A stretch of 64,000 bases of DNA from Mesobacillus jeotgali (GTDB lineage: Bacteria > Bacillota > Bacilli > Bacillales > Cytobacillaceae): assembly GCF_014856545.2 (NCBI RefSeq), contig NZ_CP109811.1, positions 2,412,001 through 2,476,000 on the forward strand, written 5' to 3'. The translations under genes were made by a program, and so were the position numbers. Numbering within the stretch: the stretch's first letter is position 1; the number at the start of each line of letters is the position of its first letter. The notes under the pieces were generated by a model that searched no databases, was not told the origin of the DNA, and saw only the letters and a program-made list of their open reading frames with translations. This document shows positions 25,560 to 34,239 of the stretch, in pieces.

Positions 25560-26513
25560 ATGCAATTAAAACCTGAAGTAAAAGCACTGCTTGAAGCATT
25601 CGCCAACAACCCTGTTCCGCCACTCGAACAGCTTCCATTGGAAGAAGCCAGAAAGGGATTTGAACAATCTGCTAAACAAATGAGCAGAGCTGAAAAACTG
25701 GCAAAAACAGAAGACCGGAAGATTAATGGATTTAACGGAGAAATAAAGATCAGGATCTACACACCTAAGGAAACTGAAGAGTCAAAGCTGCCAGCCATTG
25801 TTTACTACCATGGAGGCGGCTGGGTGATCGGCAACATTGAAACACATGATGCCCTCTGCCACACCTTATCAAATGAAGCTGAATGTATAGTCGTTTCTGT
25901 GGATTACAGTCTTGCACCTGAAAGCAAATTCCCGGTACCAGTTGAAGATTCTTATCTAGCTGCTAAATGGGTGTTAGATAACGCTGAAGAGCTGAATATC
26001 GATGAAAACTTTATCGCAGTCGCTGGTGATAGTGCAGGAGGAAATCTTGCAGCTGCTGTCAGCTTTCTATCAGTAGAAAGGCAGACACCGTCGATTGCTT
26101 ACCAAATGCTTTTTTACCCATCTACAGGCTTTGAATATACTCCATCTTATGAAAAATACGGAGAAGGCTACTATTTAACAAAGTCCACAATGAACTGGTT
26201 CCGTGAACAATACCTGAACACACCAGCCGATACACAAAACCCTCTTGCCGCACCTTTGCTGATTCCTGATGATATAACCGAAAAACTTCCGCCAGCTTTT
26301 ATCATGACAGCAGAGCTTGACCCTCTATGCGATGGCGGTGAGCACTTTGCCATGAAACTGAAAAATGCCGGTGTAGAAACAGAATATGTGTGCGTTCCAG
26401 GAATGCTGCATGGTTTTCTCGGAATGACTGAATTTCTGCCAGACGGCAAGAAATCTATCAAAGATGCAGCAGAAGCCTTCAAGAACAGAAGTTCACTTAA
26501 ACCAGTTGAATAA
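25560..26513 (+). CDS. Alpha/beta hydrolase, hormone-sensitive-lipase-type esterase
   Basis: This 317-residue HSL-family (Abhydrolase_3) carboxylesterase has the oxyanion motif HGGGW at about 83-87, the nucleophile elbow GDSAGG near 156, the Asp in AELDPLCD and the catalytic His in MLHGF. It hydrolyses esters of small or medium acids and some lactones. AAGGAGG lies 6 bases before the ATG. Its place between the ComB-like gene and a CoA ligase suggests it frees an acid that the ligase then activates. Confidence 0.9.
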   Translation: MQLKPEVKALLEAFANNPVPPLEQLPLEEARKGFEQSAKQMSRAEKLAKTEDRKINGFNGEIKIRIYTPKETEESKLPAIVYYHGGGWVIGNIETHDALCHTLSNEAECIVVSVDYSLAPESKFPVPVEDSYLAAKWVLDNAEELNIDENFIAVAGDSAGGNLAAAVSFLSVERQTPSIAYQMLFYPSTGFEYTPSYEKYGEGYYLTKSTMNWFREQYLNTPADTQNPLAAPLLIPDDITEKLPPAFIMTAELDPLCDGGEHFAMKLKNAGVETEYVCVPGMLHGFLGMTEFLPDGKKSIKDAAEAFKNRSSLKPVE

Positions 26514-26530
26514 AAAATCAGGAGGAATAA

Positions 26531-28210
26531 ATGATGCCTAATCTTCATTTTGAGCATTGGCCTAAAATCTCTAAATCTCTGAAATTGCCTGAAACATCAC
26601 TCTATGAAAATTTAAAAGTCAGTGCAGAGAGATATCCTGACCAGAGTGCGATCTACTATTATGGTCATACAATTTCCTACAAGGAGCTTGATGAGGAAGT
26701 CAACGCCCTTGCCGGCTTCCTTCAGCATAAGCTGGGTGTTGCAAAAGGGGAAAGAGTCCTGTTATTTATGCAGAACTCCCCGCAATTTGTGATTGGATTC
26801 TATGCCATATCAAGAGCAGATGCAGTCGTGGTGCCCATCAATCCCATGCTGACCGCAGAAGAGCTGAGCTTTTATATCAAGGATTGCGGAATTAATTCCG
26901 CAATCGTCGGCCAGGAGCTTTATGACAAAGTCGAGCCGCTCGTAGGAACAACTCCGTTAAATAATGTAGTAGTTGCCGCTTATTCGGATTATAAAAGGGA
27001 TGGTTTTAACGGAACAGTGCCCCCGGAGGCAGAGGCAGCAAGAAAGATTTACGACCAGCCGGGACATTTCCATTGGAGGGAAGCCATCGCTGCACATTAT
27101 GAACCTGAAAAGCATACGACCGGGGCAGATGACCTTGTTGTGCTGCCTTATACTTCTGGAACAACCGGGCTGCCAAAAGGCTGTATGCATACGAACCGGA
27201 CTGTACAGGCGAATACAATCGGCGCGTATCACTGGTCTAGTTCTACCACAAGTTCGGTTCATTTAACCACTCTGCCATTGTTCCATGTTACCGGAATGGT
27301 ACACAGCATGCATATGCCGATCTTTTCAGGAAGTACAATGGTCCTGATGACAAGATGGAACCGGGAGGCAGCCGTTGAGCTTATCCAATCGCAAGGATGC
27401 ACGCACTGGGTGGCCATTGCCACCATGATTGTCGACTTCCTTGCAAATCCCAAACTGAAACAAGAGGATATCGCAACGTTAACCTCGATATCAGGAGGCG
27501 GTGCAGCGCTCCCTGAGGCTGTTGGAGAAAAACTGTACAAACTGACAGGACTGAGGTTTGTGGAAGGCTACGGACTCTCAGAAACAATTGCCCAAACCCA
27601 TTTCAACCCGCCTGACAGGCCTAAAATGCAATGTCTTGGAATCCCGTCTTTTGATGTTGATGCAAGAGTCATTGAACCGTCAACCGGAAAAGAACTTGGT
27701 GCAGGAGAAATTGGTGAAATTATTGTAAATGGCCCGCAGGTAATGGTCGGCTATTACAACAGGGAAGAAGAAAACAGGAATTCATTTATTGACATAGACG
27801 GCAAAAAGTTTTTCAGGACAGGGGACATAGGCCGCTTCGATGAAGAAGGATACTACTTCATGGTCGACCGCGTCAAAAGGATGATCAATGCCTCAGGTTA
27901 TAAGGTATGGCCAACTGAAGTGGAATCGTATCTTTACAAACATCCGGCAATACAGCAAGCGGTGGTGGTTGGTATCCCAGATCCTAGAAGAGGGGAATCG
28001 GTGAAGGCCTTCGTGATTCTGAATGAGGGATACGATGGTGAAATAAGTGAAGATGAAATAATTGAATGGTCCAAACAGCATATGGCGGCCTACAAATATC
28101 CACGTGAGGTCGAGTTCAGGTCACAGTTCCCAATGACGAGCAGCGGCAAGATATTATGGCGTAAATTACAGGAGGAAGAACGGGAAAAGGCGGAAAAACA
28201 GGTAAGGTAA
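26531..28210 (+). CDS. Acyl-CoA synthetase (AMP-dependent), third ligase of the island
   Basis: A 559-residue ANL ligase with LPYTSGTTGLPKGC near 214, GYGLSETIAQ, the FRTGD...MVDRVKRM hinge, GYKVWPTEVES, and the C-terminal SSGKILWRK lysine. It is longer and more divergent than the ligases at the left edge and 6536, hinting at another substrate. Two ATGs (26531, 26534) follow AGGAGG; the second has better spacing. It directly precedes the ABC importer genes, so it may trap imported acid as CoA ester inside the cell. Confidence 0.93.
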   Translation: MMPNLHFEHWPKISKSLKLPETSLYENLKVSAERYPDQSAIYYYGHTISYKELDEEVNALAGFLQHKLGVAKGERVLLFMQNSPQFVIGFYAISRADAVVVPINPMLTAEELSFYIKDCGINSAIVGQELYDKVEPLVGTTPLNNVVVAAYSDYKRDGFNGTVPPEAEAARKIYDQPGHFHWREAIAAHYEPEKHTTGADDLVVLPYTSGTTGLPKGCMHTNRTVQANTIGAYHWSSSTTSSVHLTTLPLFHVTGMVHSMHMPIFSGSTMVLMTRWNREAAVELIQSQGCTHWVAIATMIVDFLANPKLKQEDIATLTSISGGGAALPEAVGEKLYKLTGLRFVEGYGLSETIAQTHFNPPDRPKMQCLGIPSFDVDARVIEPSTGKELGAGEIGEIIVNGPQVMVGYYNREEENRNSFIDIDGKKFFRTGDIGRFDEEGYYFMVDRVKRMINASGYKVWPTEVESYLYKHPAIQQAVVVGIPDPRRGESVKAFVILNEGYDGEISEDEIIEWSKQHMAAYKYPREVEFRSQFPMTSSGKILWRKLQEEEREKAEKQVR

Positions 28211-28255
28211 AAGCACTCCGTCTAAGGCAGCTATCAAATTTTAAGGAGGATCTTG

Positions 28256-29119
28256 ATGGAGATTTTGGTTCAGCAGCTGTTCAATGGGCTTACCATAGGA
28301 AGTGTTTATGCACTGGTGGCCCTTGGGCTGACTCTAGTTTACGGTATCCTTCATATCCCGAATTTCGCCCATGGTGCTCTGTATATGATGGGTGGGTATA
28401 TCACGTTGATGATGATGGTCCAGTATGGCCTTCATTATTGGTTGGCCATCCTTGTTTCTGTCATTGTTGTCGGACTTATTGGCGTGCTGATGGAACGATT
28501 GGTTTTTTACCCATTGCGGCACGCACCGCCGATACACGACAAAATTGCCGCTATTGGAATTCTGTTGTTCCTGGAAGCTTTTGCACAGTATGTCTGGGGA
28601 GCGGACTATCAAACAATGCCAACGCCATATGGCCAGGTCATCCAGTTATTCGGTTTGACCTTTACTATGCAAAGACTGCTCATCATCATTGCAGCGATTG
28701 CTGTCATGGTTCTGCTTTATCTTTTCCTGAAAAAGACGTATACAGGGGCATCCATCATCGCCATGTCACAGGACCGTGACGGAGCGAACCTTGTTGGCAT
28801 CAATACGAACCGGGTCGCGATGCTGACGTTCTTGATATCCGGGGGGCTCGCGGCGATTGCCAGCTCTCTGGCTGCGCCGATCAACCTTGTTTTTCCCGGC
28901 ATGGGACAGCTCGTCATCTTAAAAGCATTCGTCATCATCATTCTTGGCGGTATGGGAAGCATTCCCGGAGCCATCATCGGCGGTTACATTCTAGGTTTCA
29001 GCGAAAGCCTGGGAGCAACGTATATATCAAATGATTATAAAGATATTATCGCGTTCATCCTGCTGGTGATCATTCTATCAGTAAAACCAACTGGTCTCTT
29101 TGCAAAGGGGGGACACTAG
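28256..29119 (+). CDS. Branched-chain-amino-acid-type ABC transporter permease (LivH family)
   Basis: A membrane permease of 287 residues with about eight hydrophobic segments and the LivH signatures GLTIGSVYALVALGLTLVYG and ILGGMGSIPGAIIGG. It forms the channel with the LivM-type protein that follows. AAGGAGGA at 28243-28250 leads to the ATG at 28256. The transporters of this family move branched-chain amino acids, but also amides, urea, aromatic acids and other carboxylates. Setting in a catabolic island suggests uptake of its acid substrate. Confidence 0.92.
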   Translation: MEILVQQLFNGLTIGSVYALVALGLTLVYGILHIPNFAHGALYMMGGYITLMMMVQYGLHYWLAILVSVIVVGLIGVLMERLVFYPLRHAPPIHDKIAAIGILLFLEAFAQYVWGADYQTMPTPYGQVIQLFGLTFTMQRLLIIIAAIAVMVLLYLFLKKTYTGASIIAMSQDRDGANLVGINTNRVAMLTFLISGGLAAIASSLAAPINLVFPGMGQLVILKAFVIIILGGMGSIPGAIIGGYILGFSESLGATYISNDYKDIIAFILLVIILSVKPTGLFAKGGH

Positions 29120-29121
29120 CG

Positions 29122-30144
29122 GTGAAGTTCATTAATAAACGGAATATCATTCTGGCCATTGTGCTTCTTGCCATCGTCTTTCCATTTGTGACGCAAAATG
29201 ACTATTTCATCCATGTTATGACTCTCTCTTTCATCTGGATGATTGGTGTCTACGGGCTGAATCTATTGGCAGGTTATACAGGGTATCTATCACTGGCACA
29301 TGCTGGATTCTTTGCTGTTGGTGCCTATTCCTTAGGCCTTTTGACAGTAAAAGCTCAGATGAATTTCTGGCTGGCTTTTGTTCTTGCCCTGATCATCACC
29401 AGCATTCTCGGCTTTTTGGTTGGCCTGATTGCACTAAGGACAAAAGAGCACTTCTTTGCCATCTATACGCTTTGTGTGGGATATATCCTTTACCTTGTCA
29501 TTGATAAGTGGGACAGCTTGACAGAGGGCGTCCGTGGACTGATCGGGATTCCGGCGCCGGCAAACATTGGGCCGATTTCCTTTGAGACACCCTTATCACA
29601 ATACTACCTTGTCCTCGCCATCCTGCTTGTTGTCATCCTGATTGTTTACCGTATTGTGCATTCCCTTACTGGAAGGACTTACATTGCTATTCGCAATAGT
29701 GAGGACCTGGCGCAAACCATCGGTATATCCACTATGAAAAATAAACTTGAAGCATTCGTACTCTCAACTTTTTTTGCCGGACTATCAGGAGCTCTCTATG
29801 CTTCATTCATCCGCTTCATCGGCCCTGATATCGGCAACATCGTCATCACGTTTGATTTGCTGACCTACCTGTTGATTGGCGGAATCGGAACGCTTTCAGG
29901 TCCAATCGTGGGAACTGTTTTGGTCGTCTGGATTTCACAGCAGCTGCAATTTCTCCAGGATTACCGCATGCTTATTTTTGGACCTATCCTGACTCTGCTG
30001 GTGATCTTTTACCCGCGGGGAATAGCAGGCTCGATTGCTGGATGGAATGCAAAACGTGCGGAGAAAAAGCTTGCACAAGCCCAGCTGGACGAACGGTTTT
30101 CACAATGCACAATAGCGGCAGAAAATCAGGTGAAGGAGGGGTAG
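29122..30144 (+). CDS. ABC transporter permease (LivM family)
   Basis: The 340-residue second permease begins with a basic residue pair and then multiple membrane spans, with LLAGYTGYLSLAHAGFFAVGAY and LIGGIGTLSGPIVGT as family signatures. It starts with GTG two bases after the LivH-type stop, with AAGGGGGG inside the end of that gene, so the two are tightly coupled. The charged C-terminal tail of about 35 residues lies in the cytoplasm. Confidence 0.92.
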   Translation: MKFINKRNIILAIVLLAIVFPFVTQNDYFIHVMTLSFIWMIGVYGLNLLAGYTGYLSLAHAGFFAVGAYSLGLLTVKAQMNFWLAFVLALIITSILGFLVGLIALRTKEHFFAIYTLCVGYILYLVIDKWDSLTEGVRGLIGIPAPANIGPISFETPLSQYYLVLAILLVVILIVYRIVHSLTGRTYIAIRNSEDLAQTIGISTMKNKLEAFVLSTFFAGLSGALYASFIRFIGPDIGNIVITFDLLTYLLIGGIGTLSGPIVGTVLVVWISQQLQFLQDYRMLIFGPILTLLVIFYPRGIAGSIAGWNAKRAEKKLAQAQLDERFSQCTIAAENQVKEG

Positions 30145-30145
30145 A

Positions 30146-30910
30146 ATGTTCCTTGAAACAAAGAATTTATCAAAGAAATTTGGCGGTTTGACAGCAGTTA
30201 ACAATGTTGATTTCTCCATTGAAAAGGGTAAAATCAATGCCATTATCGGACCTAATGGTGCCGGTAAATCAACCTTTTTTAATTTAATCAGCGGCTTCCA
30301 TCCTCCGAGCTCAGGCAGCATTATTCTGAAAGGTCTGGATATCACCAATATGCCTCCTAATAAAATAGCTGAATTGGGAATCGCGCGCACCTTTCAAACA
30401 ACCAATCTGTTCGAACAGTCAACTGTATTAGACAATGTAATCGTCGGACACAGATTAAGGACAAAATCAAATTTACTTGATGCCGTTTTAAGATCAAAGA
30501 GGTTAAAAAGAGAAGAGGAACAGTGCCGTGAAAAAGCTCTTGAAGTGATTCGCTTTACCGGATTGGAGAAGGTTTCCGGGAAATTGGTTGGAAGCCTGAC
30601 TCAGGAAGAGAAGAAGCGGACGGCCTTTGCGCTGGCCCTCGCGACGGAACCGGAAATCGTATTTCTTGATGAGCCTGCAGCGGGCGTCAATCCTGATGAA
30701 ACAGAGGGGCTCGCTCAATTGATGAAGAAAATGATTGATAGCGGGATCACTGTCTGTCTGATTGAGCACAAAATGCAAATGATCATGAAGCTGGCAGATA
30801 AGATCATGGTGCTCAACTACGGAGAAAAAATCGCTGAGGGTACTGCAGACGAAATCAGGAATGATCCTGCTGTCATCAAGGCTTATCTGGGAGGGAGTGC
30901 CAGTGCTTAA
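30146..30910 (+). CDS. ABC transporter ATP-binding protein (LivG family), degenerate signature
   Basis: This 254-residue ATPase has Walker A GPNGAGKST near residue 35, the Q-loop region, Walker B IVFLDEPAAGVNPDE and the H-loop IEHKM. The ABC signature, usually LSGGQ or LSYGQ, reads SLTQEEKKR. That is unusual because this loop contacts ATP across the dimer, though the rest is intact, so one of the two ATP sites may be weak. It starts one base after the LivM-type stop and overlaps the LivF-type start by eight bases. Confidence 0.9.
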   Translation: MFLETKNLSKKFGGLTAVNNVDFSIEKGKINAIIGPNGAGKSTFFNLISGFHPPSSGSIILKGLDITNMPPNKIAELGIARTFQTTNLFEQSTVLDNVIVGHRLRTKSNLLDAVLRSKRLKREEEQCREKALEVIRFTGLEKVSGKLVGSLTQEEKKRTAFALALATEPEIVFLDEPAAGVNPDETEGLAQLMKKMIDSGITVCLIEHKMQMIMKLADKIMVLNYGEKIAEGTADEIRNDPAVIKAYLGGSASA

Positions 30911-31610
30911 ACTGCAGGATGTTTCAGTAAAATACGGAAGCTTCACAGCTGTCCAGAATGTTCATTTGGAGGTTCATCCTGGTCAAATCGTTGTTTTGTT
31001 AGGGGCGAACGGGGCAGGGAAAAGCACTATATTCAAGACGATCAGCGGGCTGAACAAAGCATCTGCTGGAAGTATCGAATTTGAAGGCCAACCTCTTAAC
31101 AAACGCTCTCCTGATAAAATTGTCCAGTCAGGCATTGTCCAGTGTGCAGAAGGGCGTAAACTGTTCCCTTCAATGACAGTAGAAGAGAATTTGAAGATGG
31201 GGGCCTATGTCCATAGAAAGCATAAGAAAGGGATAAGGCAGTCGATGAAACATGTATTTGAACTTTTCCCTATTTTAGAAGAAAAGCAGGATGATATGGC
31301 CGGTTCACTGAGCGGAGGACAGCAGCAAATGCTTGCAATTGGCAGAGCACTGATGGCAAAACCGAAGCTGATGCTTCTCGACGAACCTTCCATCGGGCTC
31401 GCCCCGTTGATTGTTGAGCAGATGTTTGAAGTGATCAAAACCATCAATCGCGAGGGTACCACGATTTTGCTTGCGGAACAAAATGCCAATGCTGCGTTGA
31501 AAATTGCAGATAAGGGCTATGTGTTTGAAAACGGAGAGGTTGTCCTGGAAGGTACTTCCGAGGAACTGTTCGCGAATGATGAGATTAAGAAAGCTTATAT
31601 CGGTGCCTAG
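30903..31610 (+). CDS. ABC transporter ATP-binding protein (LivF family)
   Basis: This ~235-residue ATPase has Walker A GANGAGKST, a canonical signature LSGGQQQML, Walker B LMLLDEPSIGLAPL and H-loop AEQNA. Its normal signature would complement the altered one in LivG. GGGAGGG at 30890-30896 selects the GTG at 30903, inside the end of the livG-type gene; the frame upstream of it is not the real start. It is the last of the four tightly packed transporter genes; the binding protein follows 89 bp later. Confidence 0.92.
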   Translation: MLKLQDVSVKYGSFTAVQNVHLEVHPGQIVVLLGANGAGKSTIFKTISGLNKASAGSIEFEGQPLNKRSPDKIVQSGIVQCAEGRKLFPSMTVEENLKMGAYVHRKHKKGIRQSMKHVFELFPILEEKQDDMAGSLSGGQQQMLAIGRALMAKPKLMLLDEPSIGLAPLIVEQMFEVIKTINREGTTILLAEQNANAALKIADKGYVFENGEVVLEGTSEELFANDEIKKAYIGA

Positions 31611-31699
31611 AACAACTTCTGTCATTAGGGAGGTGGTTGCGAAGCGGTCTACAATAATATTTCTGAATATTAGGAAAACAATATTAAGGGGGAAAGCAA

Positions 31700-32899
31700 A
31701 TGAAGAAGTCTAAACTGTTATTAGTCTTAAGTGTGATGTTTGCTTTGATTTTCAGCCTTGCCGCTTGCAATAACTCTGAAAAAACAGATACAGGAGGAAC
31801 AGATGGAGATGCTGAAGCAGGAGAAGGAACGATTAATATTGGATATACCGGGCCGTTAAGCGGACCGGCAGCCTTTTACGGAGAACGTACATTGAATGGT
31901 GTCCAGATGGCAGCCGAGGAAATTAACAATGCTGGCGGAGTAGAAGTAAATGGCAAGAAATACAAATTCAATGTTGTCTCCCTGGATGACAAATATTTGC
32001 CTAATGAAGCGGGAGCGAATGCCAAGAGACTGATGCAGGAGAACAAGACGCCGATTATTTTCACACCGCACAGTGGCGGGGTGGCTGCAATGCAGGTGTT
32101 TAATCAGCAGGAAAAATTCATTATTGGCGCCTACACAAGTGAACCCAAGGTAACAGAGGGCGGCAATAAATTAACGGTCAGAATACCTCCTCGTTATGAT
32201 GGCTATCTCGAGCCATTCACTAATTATACAATGGAGAAATTCGGCAAGAAAATCGCCTTTCTTCCGACTGCTTCACAATATGGGAAGGATTGGGCAGAAA
32301 AGCTGCAGCCTCACTGGGAAGAAGCGGGCGGTAAAGTCGTGTATAACTCTTCTATCGATTTCGCGAAAGATACCGATTTCTTCACGATTATTACAAATGC
32401 CCTGAAGGAGAAGCCTGATGTATTATTTATCGGCGGACCGTCCGAGCCAACCGCAAAAGTTGCCAAACAAGCGAGGGAACTTGGCTTCAAAGGCGGATTT
32501 ATTGTTATGGACCAGGCAAAATTCGACGAAATGAAGAAGGTTACTGGCAGCTACGATGTACTTAATGGAGCAATTGGAGTCATGCCGCTTGTGGATTCTG
32601 ACAGTCCTGGTATTCCGGAATTCGTGAAAAATTATCGTGCCAAATATAACGAAGATCCCGGGTCAGAAGCAGGCTTGAATTATATTGCCATGCATGTTTT
32701 TGCAGAAGCGATAAAAGCCGCAGGGTCCGTAGATGATCCTGAAAAAATCATGGCGCATATGCAGGATGGCCTGGATAACCTTCCAGAAGACAAACATGTC
32801 TATGTTATTCCTAAGATTGACCCGAACGGCGGATTTGAAGGTGAGCTGATCGTTGCAGCAATTGAGGATGGAAAAGTTGTGCCAATCAAGGCAGATTAA
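31700..32899 (+). CDS. ABC transporter substrate-binding lipoprotein (LivK family)
   Basis: A 399-residue type 1 periplasmic-binding-fold lipoprotein. It has a signal peptide of about 23 residues ending in the lipobox LAAC, an acidic linker, then INIGYTGPLSGPAAFYG typical of LivJ/LivK-like receptors. It captures the ligand outside the membrane for the LivH/M/G/F-type importer. The gene has its own strong ribosome site (AAGGGGG) and is followed by a strong terminator that closes the island. Substrate unknown; a carboxylate feeding the CoA ligases is favoured over amino acids by context. Confidence 0.92.
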   Translation: MKKSKLLLVLSVMFALIFSLAACNNSEKTDTGGTDGDAEAGEGTINIGYTGPLSGPAAFYGERTLNGVQMAAEEINNAGGVEVNGKKYKFNVVSLDDKYLPNEAGANAKRLMQENKTPIIFTPHSGGVAAMQVFNQQEKFIIGAYTSEPKVTEGGNKLTVRIPPRYDGYLEPFTNYTMEKFGKKIAFLPTASQYGKDWAEKLQPHWEEAGGKVVYNSSIDFAKDTDFFTIITNALKEKPDVLFIGGPSEPTAKVAKQARELGFKGGFIVMDQAKFDEMKKVTGSYDVLNGAIGVMPLVDSDSPGIPEFVKNYRAKYNEDPGSEAGLNYIAMHVFAEAIKAAGSVDDPEKIMAHMQDGLDNLPEDKHVYVIPKIDPNGGFEGELIVAAIEDGKVVPIKAD

Positions 32900-32970
32900 A
32901 AGGTTGCCATTTAACCCTGATAGGTTTATATAAACCTGCTCTTGATAATAAATAGTAGAATTACAAGACG

Positions 32971-33001
32971 AAAAAGCGGCAGTTAAATGCCGCTTTTTCT
33001 T
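32971..33001 (+). terminator. Strong terminator closing the catabolic island
   Basis: An 11-bp stem AAAAAGCGGCA / TGCCGCTTTTT with a 6-nt loop, ending in a T run. Confidence 0.92.
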
Positions 33002-33040
33002 TGGATTAGAAAGAAAGTATAAATTTTTTTACTTAGATTA

Positions 33041-33281
33041 GTGTCCAGCTCCAGCACCTAGCCCCTCGAGTCGCATGTCTAGTGTCGCCTCCTAGAAACT
33101 CCGAAACTTCAACTCCGCCGGCAGAAGCAAAAAGCGCTTCTTTGTCGGAGTCTCCAGTTTCTGCGTTTCTGTACAGTCGGCTATACTTTTCGATTTCGGT
33201 CCGCCCGATGAAGTCAAAGAGCGACTTCACCGGGCGGACCTCCAGCGCTTGTCGGGGCTGACCAAGGCGCTTGCGCTTTTC
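33041..33281. repeat. Nested-hairpin interspersed repeat element (~240 bp)
   Basis: A GC-richer block unlike its surroundings. Its ends pair (CCAGCACCTAGCCCC at 33051-33065 against GGGGCTGACCAAGGCGCT at 33254-33271, with gaps). Inside are a hairpin with arms TCCGCCCGATGAAGTC / GACTTCACCGGGCGGA (33199-33237) and another with arms GAAACTCCGAAACT / AGTTTCTGCGTTTC (about 33095-33169) enclosing a third (CGGCAGAAGC / GCTTCTTTGTCG). The outer ends resemble a repeat that I remember seeing between genes in many Bacillaceae genomes. No protein coding is supported. With the terminator at 32971 it fills the 450-bp gap before coaW. Confidence 0.75.
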
Positions 33282-33352
33282 TTATTGCCTTCTAGTTTCC
33301 TGAAAACTTACAATAAGGTATAAAGGTTGAATTTCATGGAAGGGGCGACCTT

Positions 33353-34147
33353 ATGAATAATAGGATCGGCATAGACGCTGGAGGGTCATTAATTAAAATT
33401 GCATATCAGGAAAATGGCAGATTACATTTTCGCAAACAACCGATAGGGCAAATGGAAGAAGCATTAGGCTGGCTGAAAATAGTCTCCACAAATAAAAGGA
33501 TCTTTCTGACAGGCGGGAGAGCCAGTAAAATTAAATCGGAATTTTTTCCGGAAGCAGAGATTATCGATGAATTCACCGCAGCATGTGAAGGGGCGACTTA
33601 CTTCATGATGAAGGAAGGATTACCTAGGGGTGAAAAATCCTTGCTCATCAATATTGGCACCGGCATTTCCTGGATCAAAATTGATGGTGAAAGCTATAAC
33701 CGAGTACTTGGCAGCGGAATCGGCGGCGGAACTTTTATGGGCATGGGGAAGCTTTTGGCTGATTCCAGCGATTTCGCAAATCTGGTTAGCTTGTCTGCCT
33801 CAGGACGAAGGGGAAATGTCGACCTGCTGGTGAAGGATATCTATCATCCGGAAGAACCACCGATACCTGGCGAACTGACGGCAAGCAACTTTGCCAAAAC
33901 AGAAGGAATCAATTCAAGCTCGCCAGCCGACAAAATGGCTTCTTTTTTGAATATGATGGCAGAGACCATCACCCTTCTGACCGCACAAACTGCTGCTTTG
34001 CACGAAATTAAGAAAGTCATTTTCATAGGAAGTACGCTGGCAGGCAATAATCCACTGCAAGACAGCCTGGACTTCTATTGTAAAATGTCAGGCCTGGATC
34101 CAATCTTTTGCAAAACGGGGAATTCAGCGGGGCAATCGGGGCAATAA
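33353..34147 (+). CDS. coaW: Type II pantothenate kinase
   Basis: This 264-residue ASKHA-fold kinase phosphorylates pantothenate, the first step of CoA synthesis. It has the phosphate-1 motif GIDAGGSLIKIAY at residues 5-17, the catalytic Glu in DEFTAACEGA, NIGTGISW and GSGIGGGTFMGMG. It is the staphylococcal/Bacillaceae CoaW form, which in Staphylococcus is not inhibited by CoA. AAGGGG precedes the ATG. It is the first gene after the CoA-demanding catabolic island, but a terminator and a repeat element separate them, so a functional link is only suggestive. Confidence 0.9.
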   Translation: MNNRIGIDAGGSLIKIAYQENGRLHFRKQPIGQMEEALGWLKIVSTNKRIFLTGGRASKIKSEFFPEAEIIDEFTAACEGATYFMMKEGLPRGEKSLLINIGTGISWIKIDGESYNRVLGSGIGGGTFMGMGKLLADSSDFANLVSLSASGRRGNVDLLVKDIYHPEEPPIPGELTASNFAKTEGINSSSPADKMASFLNMMAETITLLTAQTAALHEIKKVIFIGSTLAGNNPLQDSLDFYCKMSGLDPIFCKTGNSAGQSGQ

Positions 34148-34189
34148 TCAGATAATCTGAGACATTCAGAAAAAACAGGCCAATATAAA

Positions 34190-34221
34190 AAGAGGAGAAT
34201 CTAGCTTTAGATTCTCCTCTT
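34190..34221. terminator. Bidirectional terminator between coaW and the LLM gene
   Basis: A 14-bp perfect stem AAGAGGAGAATCTA / TAGATTCTCCTCTT with loop GCTT; an A run lies on the left and it serves both convergent genes. Confidence 0.85.
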
Positions 34222-34239
34222 GCTATGATGATGTTCTTC

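Noticed and set aside
33033..33230. 65-residue minus-strand open frame in the hairpin element
   Set aside because: The sequence is explained by inverted repeats; there is no ribosome site or family resemblance.
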